From assembly GCA_017438085.1 (NCBI GenBank), contig JAFRWH010000123.1, positions 1 to 8,261 on the forward strand: a stretch of DNA of 8,261 bases, read 5' to 3'. A model generated the notes under the pieces. That model saw only the letters and a program-made list of their open reading frames with translations. It was not told the origin of the DNA and searched no databases. This stretch comes from Bacillota bacterium (GTDB lineage Bacteria > Bacillota_A > Clostridia > Peptostreptococcales > Anaerovoracaceae). A program made the position numbers and the translations under genes. This document shows positions 1 through 6,161 of this stretch, one piece after another (within the stretch, counting starts at the first letter, position 1; each line of letters opens with the position of its first letter).

Positions 1-98
1 AGCTTTTCCGTAAGAGTGGTCTTACCTGCGTCCGGGTGGGAAATGATGCCGAAGATGCGGCGTTTATCTAATTCTTGCTGTAGATTTTTTGTATCCAT
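1..98 (-). CDS. prfC: Peptide chain release factor 3 (RF3), N-terminal fragment
   Basis: RF3 is a cytoplasmic translational GTPase that removes RF1 or RF2 from the ribosome after termination. Only the first 32 codons lie in the window; the gene continues beyond base 1. The visible peptide begins [14 protein letters not shown] and runs into the G1 P-loop stretch [14 protein letters not shown] (residues 19-32). [10 protein letters not shown] with the preceding double Arg is typical of RF3; EF-G and TetM-type proteins usually have a His-Val/Ile-Asp-His-Gly version. The usual RRTF is RRIF here. I chose the ATG at 98 because family members have only about 10-15 residues before the RR pair. It lacks a clear Shine-Dalgarno sequence. 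An in-frame ATG at 128 is possible, with a GGAGG about 14 nt upstream inside a hairpin loop, and the frame closes at a stop at 158-156. The gene is transcribed divergently from nrdR. Confidence 0.9.
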   Translation of the reverse strand, partial: MDTKNLQQELDKRRIFGIISHPDAGKTTLTEK

Positions 99-108
99 AT
101 TTGTGTTT

Positions 109-216
109 TTATATGTCTGCGCAGTCATTCCGGGCAGCAAAGCCTCCGCTGCCTTCTATGATGCGCTTCTGCCTGTAGATATAATTCTCCGATAATTCAA
201 AAGCTGAACTCTACAT
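109..216 (-). promoter_or_regulatory. Possible prfC leader: strong RBS, AUG-UAG start-stop, then a 33-codon open stretch
   Basis: On the minus strand AAGGAGA (229-223) stands 7 nt before ATG (216-214), and the next codon is TAG (213-211). The same frame then stays open for 33 codons and ends in TAA at 111-109, ten bases before the prfC ATG at 98. What is seen is only the motif order and spacing. The idea that this is a start-stop mini-ORF regulating prfC is inference. A 33-codon open stretch is unremarkable by chance, and no homologue of the peptide is recognised. Confidence 0.25.
133..153 (-). repeat. Inverted repeat in the prfC leader with GGAGG in the loop
   Basis: GGCAGC (133-138) and GCTGCC (148-153) are perfect reverse complements separated by 9 nt. 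In the prfC transcript the loop contains GGAGG (147-143), a ribosome-site-like sequence. It could mask or present a start at ATG 128, although the 14-nt spacing is long. The stem is short, so this is a weak call. Confidence 0.3.
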
Positions 217-270
217 TGGTCTTCTCCTTATATTTCATTGAGCAAGGTATTGTAACACAAAAAAACCGTC

Positions 271-300
271 TTGTATATAACACAATATATAGCGTATAAT
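271..300 (+). promoter_or_regulatory. Sigma-A-type promoter of nrdR
   Basis: The -35 element is TTGTAT (271-276) and the -10 element is a perfect TATAAT (295-300), with an 18-bp spacer. Transcription should begin near 306-308, giving a leader of about 65 nt before the nrdR ATG at 372. The NrdR box fills most of the spacer, a typical position for a repressor site. Confidence 0.7.
280..295 (+). promoter_or_regulatory. NrdR box (operator) between -35 and -10 of the nrdR promoter
   Basis: ACACAATATATAGCGT fits the known NrdR-box consensus acaCwAtATaTwGtgt at 15 of 16 positions; the only mismatch is C at position 14. NrdR binds such boxes when loaded with dATP and ATP, blocking ribonucleotide reductase transcription. 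Here the box lies in the spacer of NrdR's own promoter, so bound repressor would cover the RNA polymerase site. The 8-mer TAACACAA at its left edge (278-285) also occurs at 253-260, but that upstream copy lacks the rest of a box. Confidence 0.75.
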
Positions 301-310
301 ACTATTTTAG

Positions 311-326
311 AAAACAAGACTTGTGT
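311..326 (+). promoter_or_regulatory. Candidate second NrdR half-box, 31 bp downstream of the first
   Basis: NrdR boxes usually occur in pairs about three helical turns apart. At exactly 31 bp from the first box, this 16-mer ends in TTGTGT, a perfect right half-site, but its left half is poor (9 of 16 overall). It lies just after the expected transcription start. It may be a weak partner site or chance. Confidence 0.35.
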
Positions 327-337
327 AAATACAAGTC
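318..337 (+). repeat. Inverted repeat in the nrdR 5' leader
   Basis: GACTTGT (318-324) and ACAAGTC (331-337) are perfect 7-bp arms around a 6-nt loop. A third copy of the motif at 314-317 makes ACAAG-A-CTTGT (314-324) a palindrome too, so the region alternates ACAAG and CTTGT. It could be an RNA hairpin near the 5' end of the transcript or an operator for an unknown regulator. Confidence 0.4.
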
Positions 338-345
338 AGCACAGA

Positions 346-359
346 CCGGGCCTGCCCGG
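346..359 (+). repeat. GC-only hairpin abutting the nrdR ribosome-binding site
   Basis: CCGGGC (346-351) and GCCCGG (354-359) are perfect arms 2 nt apart, realistically a 5-bp GC stem with a 4-nt loop. The stem ends directly before AAAGGAG (360-366), the ribosome-binding site that fixes the nrdR start at 372. It could restrict or position ribosome loading. No U-tract follows, so it is not a terminator. Confidence 0.45.
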
Positions 360-371
360 AAAGGAGTAGCC

Positions 372-896
372 ATGAGATGTCCATATTGCAATGCCGCTGA
401 CAGCAAAGTCATAGATTCGCGCCCCACAGAGGACGGCAAAGCCATACGCCGCCGCAGGGAATGCATACAGTGCGGAAAGCGTTTCACTACCTATGAAAAG
501 GTGGAAGAGATGCTGTTTATGGTGGTCAAGCGGGACGGCTCCAGAGAGAGCTTCGACCGCAACAAGATACTTAACGGCATAATGAGGGCCTGCCAGAAGC
601 GTCCGGTTTCCGTGGAACAGATGGAAGCCATAGTAGACGATATCGAACGCGGCCTCAACAATATGATGGAAAAGGAGATCAGCTCCAGCTATATCGGAGA
701 GGTGGTCATGGACCATCTTAAGGATCTGGACGAGGTCGCCTATGTCAGATTCGCCTCCGTGTACAGACAGTTCAAGGACGTCAACACCTTTGTGGCGGAG
801 ATAGAAAAGCTGCTCGGCAACGATAAGAAGCCTGCGAAAAAAGGCCGTAAAGCCGCCAAGGCAAAGGATGCCGCAGAAAATGAAGCAGACGAATAA
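372..896 (+). CDS. nrdR: Transcriptional repressor NrdR with an extra charged C-terminal tail
   Basis: NrdR is a zinc- and nucleotide-binding repressor of ribonucleotide reductase genes. The 174-residue product opens with MRCPYCN and forms an N-terminal zinc ribbon from C3-x2-C6 and C31-x2-C34, with the family's DSR at 15-17 and the basic run at 26-29. The ATP-cone domain follows at about residues 49-140, including [16 protein letters not shown] and the family signature [16 protein letters not shown]. The usual length is about 150 residues; from about residue 149 this protein adds a Lys/Ala-rich then acidic tail ([15 protein letters not shown], ending ENEADE) of unknown role. AAAGGAG at 360-366 supports the ATG at 372; a TTG at 321 in the same frame lacks a ribosome site and overlaps the leader hairpin. 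cmk starts 22 bp downstream, implying cotranscription. The NrdR box in its promoter implies autoregulation. Confidence 0.96.
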   Translation: MRCPYCNAADSKVIDSRPTEDGKAIRRRRECIQCGKRFTTYEKVEEMLFMVVKRDGSRESFDRNKILNGIMRACQKRPVSVEQMEAIVDDIERGLNNMMEKEISSSYIGEVVMDHLKDLDEVAYVRFASVYRQFKDVNTFVAEIEKLLGNDKKPAKKGRKAAKAKDAAENEADE

Positions 897-918
897 CGCA
901 GCCTGCGAGGATGAAAAG

Positions 919-1605
919 ATGACAGAAAAACTTTTAAGAATAGCCATAGACGGACCTGCAGGCGCGGGTAAGACTACGATCTCCAAACGCCTCGCTTACG
1001 AGCTTGGAATAGACAGGATAGACACCGGCGCCATGTACAGAGCCATAGCTCTTAAGCTGGCAAGAACAGGCGTCGACTACAGCGATGCAGAGGCGCTGGC
1101 CGCCATGCTCGATGCTACAGACATCGATTTCGGGGGAGGCCATGTGCTGCTGGACGGAGAGGATGTGGAAGGGCTGATCCGCACACCGGAGATCTCAGAG
1201 CTGGCTTCAGCAAGCTCCACAGTGCTCGCCATACGCGAAAAGCTGGTGGCCATGCAGCGCGCCATCGGCCAGAAGAAATCCGTGGTCATGGACGGAAGAG
1301 ACATCACGACCAATGTGCTTCCTTTTGCGGAATTCAAGTTCTATCTGACAGCATCGGCAGAGGAAAGAGCCAGGAGAAGGGCTCTGGAATACACGGAGAA
1401 AATGGAGGGCAGCGATGCTCAGAAGCAGGCCTGGCTCTCCGAGAATCTTCCCAAAATAGAGGAAGAGATACGCACAAGGGATTACAGAGACATGCACAGG
1501 GAACACAATCCGCTGACCATAGCCCCGGATGCTATAGTGGTGGATTCTTCGGATCTTACGATAGAGGAAGTGCTCTCCTGCATGCTGGAGATAATCAGAA
1601 ATTGA
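919..1605 (+). CDS. cmk: Cytidylate kinase (CMP/dCMP kinase)
   Basis: Cmk transfers phosphate from ATP to CMP or dCMP in the cytoplasm, giving CDP or dCDP for RNA, lipid and DNA precursor supply. The 228-residue product has the normal family length. The P-loop is GPAGAGKTT at residues 12-20, followed by DTGAMYRA at 35-42, the substrate-binding GRDITTNVLP (family form GRDIGT), the lid-side Arg cluster RARRRALEY, and the C-terminal RDYRDMHREHNPL and DAIVVDSSDLTIEEV. I chose ATG 919 because GAGG (907-910) lies 8 nt upstream and the P-loop then sits at its usual distance from the N-terminus; earlier in-frame ATGs at 868 and 880 overlap nrdR. Its stop overlaps the TTG start of the next gene. The promoter and NrdR box upstream of nrdR probably serve this gene as well. 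Confidence 0.96.
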   Translation: MTEKLLRIAIDGPAGAGKTTISKRLAYELGIDRIDTGAMYRAIALKLARTGVDYSDAEALAAMLDATDIDFGGGHVLLDGEDVEGLIRTPEISELASASSTVLAIREKLVAMQRAIGQKKSVVMDGRDITTNVLPFAEFKFYLTASAEERARRRALEYTEKMEGSDAQKQAWLSENLPKIEEEIRTRDYRDMHREHNPLTIAPDAIVVDSSDLTIEEVLSCMLEIIRN

Positions 1606-4600
1606 AACGATTCATCAGTATTCTTCTTCTGCTGAGTCTGCTGCTTGCGGGCTGCAGCACAAGGCAGGAGAGCGAAACTGAATATGTGGATCCGGCTGCC
1701 GATGACAGCTACAGGCTGAGGGCAGCTGTTTTGTGGTGCAGCGGAGGGGATGCGCTTCTGCCTGAGGCCTTCCTGTACCTGGATCAGCCGACTATACTGG
1801 GACTTGATGCTTTCTGCGTGGATCTTAGCGGTAAGCAGCGCTCGGATAATCCGGCCGCCCGGATGCTCGGCATGGATCTTTCAAAGCCAAAGCCGGAAAA
1901 TCTCACGGAGCAGATATCCGAAAAGCTATCAGCCTACGATCTGCTCTACCTCGACGAGAGCCTTCTTAAGCTTTCCGAAGACCAGTGGACCGGGCTCAGA
2001 GGAAGTCTGGAAAGCCTTGCCGGCAGCGGGGCTGCGGTCTTTATCCCTAATGCTTTTGCCAAAAGCTTCAGCCTTGATTTTCTCGGCGCTTTTGAGGTGA
2101 AGAAGATCAACGGCTATCCCAGGCAGCTGACATATAACAAGCCAAAAGGTACTGATCTTACGGACCTGACGGAGCTGGTGGAGGATTTCAAGAGGCTCTA
2201 CGAGGAATACGATCGTTTCGATGAGACCCTGCTGCTTCAGGATTACGGCTTCGGTCTGGTCCCATCTTCATCCACAGCCCTTGTTGACAGTTACAACTGC
2301 AGTCTCTATACCATGAACAGCTACGGAAAGGGCTGGGTGTTCTTCGTGAATCCGCTGCTGCCCAATGTGTTTTCCGAGGGCAGCTTCACCATGGGTAACA
2401 GTGAGCAGAGCGTCAGGCCATTCGCGAGCACCACATCCGGCTTCAACCAGCTCATGTACAACGGCTTTGCGGCATTTGCAGCCAAAAAGAAGTACGGATA
2501 TGCCATAGAGAAGGTCTATGGCTATTTTGGCAGTCCCTCCATCAGCTGGGAACTCCACTACGAAGAGCGCGAGGGCATAAGAAACAACACACTGATCAAG
2601 TTCTCCGAGATCGCAAAAGAGTACGATCAGGTCCCTTCCTTTACGATCATCAGAAACAGCTACAAATGGTTCCTCAAGACCGAAAGCGTCAGCTATCTGC
2701 TGAATTCTGCGGGTTCGGAGGCTGCGAAGTCTTTAGGGCCCGAGGGCACCGGCAGCGCTCCGGTATATCTTTTCGATTACAACGAAAACGCCTATTCCTC
2801 CGGAGCGCATGTGGATGCGGGCGGGAAGTTCCTCAGCCAGCAGGGAGTCATCGACACCACCAGCTATTTTGACGACGACTACGCGCATTGCTATTATGCC
2901 TATCCGGAGATAGCCGATCTGGATGATGACGGCGTAACTGACATCCTCAGCGGCTCCTGCGACGGAAGCTTTTATTTCTACAAAGGCCTGGGCTGGTCCG
3001 ATGGCCGCTTCAGGACTGAAGCAGCAGTGAAGCTTCAGGACAGGGACGGCCGTCTTCTGCGGGTGGACGCTTACAGCTCTCCGACCATTGCGGATGTGAA
3101 CAGGGACGGATACAGGGACATTCTTTCGGGCTCGGATGACGGCTATATCTATGTTTCCTTCGGAAGCCCCAATGGCTTTGGCAGTTTTACGCTCTGGGAT
3201 GCTTACAGGGATCTTGACCTCAGCGGCACTATTTACGGGACCCAGGTATTTGTCAGGCTTTATCATCATGATGACGGACCTGAGGGCGAATGGCTGCTGA
3301 TAGGCGGCGTGAGCGAAACTCCGGGTATTTCCCTATGGCAGGGACGTTTTGAGGACGGACGATATTTCTTCACAAAGGAAGTCCCCCTCGAATGCAGCCG
3401 TTCAAGCGACTGGCAGTCGCCGGAATTTTATGATTATGACGGTGACGACCTGACCGACATCGTGTCCGGGGATTTCAATGGCTATATCGCCTGGTTTAAG
3501 GGAAACGGCGGTGCGTCATTTGAATATCAGGGGACTATACAGACCAACGAGCTGAATTACAAAGGTAATTATAATATCAAATTCGGAAACTACTGCACTC
3601 CTAGATTCACCGATCTGAACGGAGACGGGCTCGAGGACCTGGTATGCGGAAGCATGGAGTATGGCCTCGCCTGTCCCATAGACGATCCTCTCTACGAATG
3701 CAGGGAGGAGCTGCAGGCTCAGATAGATTACGCGAAAGAAAATCATTTTTATCTGGGAGTGCATTTCTATACAAACAAATACGCTTCTCCTGAACGGGAG
3801 CAGTGGGAACTTGAGGCTCACAGGAAGGCGCTGACTGCTTACGGCATGGATCTGAGCAGGGTCGGGGTCAATCAGCATACCTGGTACACCAGCACTCTGA
3901 ACCCCAGACAGAGCTTTCTGTCAGCGTGGAAGAGCGGCATGCTATGGAATTCCGGCTGGGCTGCTCCCGGAGACTGGAGCACTCCGCCCCAGTATGCCAG
4001 GGAGAACGCTTTGAGTCTGCCTTTCTATCTGATGGCGACTCCGGAGGAGACCGGCAGCGATCAGGTGTATTATGACAGACCAAAGGGCATGCCTGATGAC
4101 CAGAGAAGCAGCAGGCCTCTTGAAGAGACCATACTGATGCAGAACAACTCAGTGCTCTACTACACCCCGGGCGAGCTGTCCCAGATATCCGCCAAATACC
4201 GCATGCCGATGGCCATATTCTATCACTGCGACTATGCATTCCAGACGGATGCCGGAGCAAGAGCCATAACCGAGGCCGTTCAGCGCTTCCGCGAGACCTA
4301 CAGTTACAATTTCAACAAAGAAGACCAGATGATGCTGGCCAGCGCGGCCGTCATAAATCAGGACATAAGAAGCAGCGGAGAACTGCTTAATCACATCGAA
4401 GATGCATCTGCTTCCGGCTTTGTGCCAGGTGAAGGCATCACCCTGAGTCCGGACCTTAAGAGCCGTCATTTTGCGCTTTACGATGAAAACACAGCCTCAT
4501 CCCTCGGCGCAAGGCTATATTTTGCGGAAAACGTGCAAATAAATGGCATTAATTTGGACGCAGATATATACTTTACAGAAGGGAATTGTGTTACAATAGC

Positions 4601-4901
4601 CTTGAACAGGGAGGTTCATATAGATTTGAACGCCCAAAATGCTTCCGCAGCAGGCTCTCAGCCCGGGCTGTCGGCCGAAAAAGCATCCAGACTGCTGCGC
4701 GTCAACATGGCCGCGGAGCTGGACTGCAGCAGGGAAGCAGAGGGAAGCGTCACCATAAGCTTCCTGTCAGACGGAATGATGGAGGCTCTCGTCAGAGGCG
4801 AAGCCTTTACTCAGGACCCGGACTGGAAAGCTATCCGGCTTGGGGACAATACACTTTTTATTAAATACGGCAGTAATGAAACTTTGACAGTTCAATATTG
4901 A
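1602..4901 (+). CDS. Large lipoprotein with FG-GAP propeller inside a deacetylase-like barrel
   Basis: I do not recognise this 1099-residue protein by name. It opens with MKRFISILLLL and lipobox LLAGC (Cys18), so it should be exported and lipid-anchored outside the membrane. Residues 25-300 are unidentified alpha/beta sequence. Residues 307-350 (ISWELHYE... then VPSFTII) resemble the first strand and helix of a NodB-type polysaccharide deacetylase, but the usual Asp-Asp is absent. Residues 434-690 hold four FG-GAP/VCBS calcium loops (D439, D498, D611, D671). The barrel seems to resume at about 700-900 with LGVHFYTNK (H721), NQHTWYTS (H759) and IFYHCDY (H875). Residues 930-1099 look beta-rich. 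It may belong to DUF2194, from memory only. The TTG start (GGAG at 1587-1590, 11 nt upstream) overlaps the cmk stop by 4 bases; it is favoured because it gives a complete signal peptide. The next gene begins 19 bp downstream. The substrate is unknown. Confidence 0.85.
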   Translation: MKRFISILLLLSLLLAGCSTRQESETEYVDPAADDSYRLRAAVLWCSGGDALLPEAFLYLDQPTILGLDAFCVDLSGKQRSDNPAARMLGMDLSKPKPENLTEQISEKLSAYDLLYLDESLLKLSEDQWTGLRGSLESLAGSGAAVFIPNAFAKSFSLDFLGAFEVKKINGYPRQLTYNKPKGTDLTDLTELVEDFKRLYEEYDRFDETLLLQDYGFGLVPSSSTALVDSYNCSLYTMNSYGKGWVFFVNPLLPNVFSEGSFTMGNSEQSVRPFASTTSGFNQLMYNGFAAFAAKKKYGYAIEKVYGYFGSPSISWELHYEEREGIRNNTLIKFSEIAKEYDQVPSFTIIRNSYKWFLKTESVSYLLNSAGSEAAKSLGPEGTGSAPVYLFDYNENAYSSGAHVDAGGKFLSQQGVIDTTSYFDDDYAHCYYAYPEIADLDDDGVTDILSGSCDGSFYFYKGLGWSDGRFRTEAAVKLQDRDGRLLRVDAYSSPTIADVNRDGYRDILSGSDDGYIYVSFGSPNGFGSFTLWDAYRDLDLSGTIYGTQVFVRLYHHDDGPEGEWLLIGGVSETPGISLWQGRFEDGRYFFTKEVPLECSRSSDWQSPEFYDYDGDDLTDIVSGDFNGYIAWFKGNGGASFEYQGTIQTNELNYKGNYNIKFGNYCTPRFTDLNGDGLEDLVCGSMEYGLACPIDDPLYECREELQAQIDYAKENHFYLGVHFYTNKYASPEREQWELEAHRKALTAYGMDLSRVGVNQHTWYTSTLNPRQSFLSAWKSGMLWNSGWAAPGDWSTPPQYARENALSLPFYLMATPEETGSDQVYYDRPKGMPDDQRSSRPLEETILMQNNSVLYYTPGELSQISAKYRMPMAIFYHCDYAFQTDAGARAITEAVQRFRETYSYNFNKEDQMMLASAAVINQDIRSSGELLNHIEDASASGFVPGEGITLSPDLKSRHFALYDENTASSLGARLYFAENVQINGINLDADIYFTEGNCVTIALNREVHIDLNAQNASAAGSQPGLSAEKASRLLRVNMAAELDCSREAEGSVTISFLSDGMMEALVRGEAFTQDPDWKAIRLGDNTLFIKYGSNETLTVQY
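2901..3669 (+). repeat. FG-GAP/VCBS repeat region in the lipoprotein (four clear blades, one degenerate)
   Basis: Repeated protein motif Pro-x-x-x-Asp-x-(Asp/Asn)-x-Asp-Gly-x-x-Asp-(Ile/Leu)-(Leu/Val)-x-Gly begins at residues 435, 494, 607 and 667. The spacing is 59, 113 and 60 residues, so the 113 gap is two units. A degenerate blade (VRLYHHDDGPEGEWLLIGGV) fills it and has lost the calcium loop. In integrin-like propellers these loops bind calcium. The DNA itself is not repetitive, so the duplication is old. Confidence 0.85.
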
Positions 4902-4920
4902 TTTTTAAAAGGAGGATAAT

Positions 4921-6132
4921 ATGGGACTTATAAGAGCAGCATTAGGCACCGCAACAGGTATACTTGGCGATCAGTGGAAAGAATACTTCTACTGCGAAGC
5001 GCTTCCTGCGAACGTACTTGTAAGAAAGGGCTGGAAGAAAACTTCTCTCCGCTCCAGCAACACTATCTATGACAACGTCATCACCAATGGTTCTCTGATC
5101 ACTGTAGCAGACGGCCAGTGCATGATCGTTGTAGATCAGGGCAAGGTAACTGAGATCTGCGCAGAGCCCGGCGAATTCAAGTATGACGCTTCCAGCGAGC
5201 CCTCTATCTTCGATAATGGCCAGCTGGCAGACAACCTGAAGGCCATCTGGGAGAGCGCTGTAAATCGTCTTACCTTCGGCGGCGAGATCCCCAAGGATCA
5301 GAGAGTTTACTACTTCAACACCAAGGAAATGCCCGGAAACAAGTATGGCACTCCCAACCCTGTTCCTTTCAGAGTTGTGGACACCAGAGCCAACATCGAC
5401 ATCGATATCTCCATCAGATGTTTCGGTGAGTACAGCATCAAGCTTACCAACCCCATTCTGTTCTATGCGAATGTCTGCGGCAATGTTTCCAAGGAATACA
5501 CCATCGAAGAGCTTCAGGGTCAGATGAGGACCGAACTCCTTACCGCTCTGCAGCCTGCATTTTCAAAGCTTTCTGCTAAGGGTCTGCGCTACAGCGAGCT
5601 CCCCGGCCACGCTCCCGAGCTGGCAGAGGCACTCAACGAAGAGCTGTCCGCAAAGTGGAAGAACATGCGCGGTATCGAGATCGTTTCCTGCGGCATGTCT
5701 TCTGTGACCGCTAACGAAGAAGACGAGAAGATGCTGAAGGAACTCCAGAGAGCAGCAGCCCTCAGAGATCCTGGTCTTGCAGGCGGCTTTATGACAGGTT
5801 CCATCGGCGATGCAGTTAAGGATGCAGCTAATAATCCCAATGGCGCAGCCGGCGCATATATAGGCGTAGGAATGGCTCAGAATGTTGGCGCAGCAGCCAA
5901 TGTTCAGGGACTGTATCAGATGGCAAATCAGCAGCCTGCTCCCGCAGCAGCTCCTGCAGCTGACGGCTGGGTATGCCCCACCTGCGGCAAGACCAATGAT
6001 GCAGATGCTAACTTCTGCTCCAAGTGCGGCACCAAGAAGCCTGCAGCAGAATGGGTATGCCCCACCTGCGGCAAGACCAACAGCGCAGCAGATAATTTCT
6101 GCTCCAAGTGCGGAACCAGAAAACCCGAATAA
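4921..6132 (+). CDS. ydjI: SPFH-domain protein with two C-terminal zinc ribbons (YdjI-like)
   Basis: The 403-residue protein resembles the YdjI family, often labelled virion core protein or SPFH-domain protein. SPFH (flotillin/band 7) domains assemble at membranes. Residues 1-17 are a short apolar stretch; about 20-240 match the family in sequences such as ALPANVLVRKGW, YFNTKEMPGNKYGTPNPVPF and DIDISIRCFGEYSIKL. A Gly/Ala-rich region (about 285-345) links to two zinc ribbons, C352-x2-C355/C366-x2-C369 and C380-x2-C383/C394-x2-C397. No signal peptide or membrane helix is evident, so it is probably cytosolic and peripheral. AAAAGGAGG (4907-4915) lies 5 nt before ATG. Isoleucine is mostly ATC and valine often GTA or GTT, unlike the lipoprotein upstream, which suggests high expression. 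In B. subtilis YdjI works with YdjG, YdjH and PspA; the first two homologues follow here. Confidence 0.85.
   Translation: MGLIRAALGTATGILGDQWKEYFYCEALPANVLVRKGWKKTSLRSSNTIYDNVITNGSLITVADGQCMIVVDQGKVTEICAEPGEFKYDASSEPSIFDNGQLADNLKAIWESAVNRLTFGGEIPKDQRVYYFNTKEMPGNKYGTPNPVPFRVVDTRANIDIDISIRCFGEYSIKLTNPILFYANVCGNVSKEYTIEELQGQMRTELLTALQPAFSKLSAKGLRYSELPGHAPELAEALNEELSAKWKNMRGIEIVSCGMSSVTANEEDEKMLKELQRAAALRDPGLAGGFMTGSIGDAVKDAANNPNGAAGAYIGVGMAQNVGAAANVQGLYQMANQQPAPAAAPAADGWVCPTCGKTNDADANFCSKCGTKKPAAEWVCPTCGKTNSAADNFCSKCGTRKPE
5968..6129 (+). repeat. Tandem duplication encoding two zinc ribbons
   Basis: Two 28-codon units begin at Trp codons at 5968 and 6052. The first 29 bases of each are identical, as is a 17-base block around the second Cys pair (ttctgctccaagtgcgg). 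Each unit encodes WVCPTCGKTN, then NFCSKCGT. The DNA identity points to a fairly recent duplication or gene conversion between units. Confidence 0.9.
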
Positions 6133-6161
6133 TAAATCAAAAGGAAAGGAGATAATTTGTT

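Noticed and set aside
197..238. 13-residue ORF on the minus strand starting ATG 238 in the prfC leader
   Set aside because: It lacks a ribosome site and has no recognisable leader-peptide feature such as repeated regulatory codons.
336..986. Long open frame on the minus strand across nrdR and cmk
   Set aside because: It is the reverse shadow of well-supported genes, has no ribosome site and no recognisable domain.
3868..4469. Overlapping minus-strand open frames inside the lipoprotein gene
   Set aside because: They are low-complexity reverse translations of a convincing plus-strand gene, without promoters or known motifs.
4567..4597. AT-rich patch in the lipoprotein gene with TATACT and TACAAT as possible internal promoters
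   Set aside because: No acceptable -35 lies at 16-18 bp from either element; TTTACA is only 14 bp from TACAAT.
4877..4902. TGAAAC resembling a SigW -35 upstream of the SPFH gene
   Set aside because: The B. subtilis ydj genes are in the SigW regulon, so I looked for TGAAAC-N16-CGTA. TGAAAC is present at 4877, but the bases at the -10 position are TGAT, and the site is the coding sequence for the lipoprotein C-terminus.
4884..4911. Perfect TTGACA followed by TAAAAG as a sigma-A promoter for the SPFH gene
   Set aside because: The start of transcription would fall at about 4918, leaving the ribosome-binding site outside the transcript, and the -10 match is weak.
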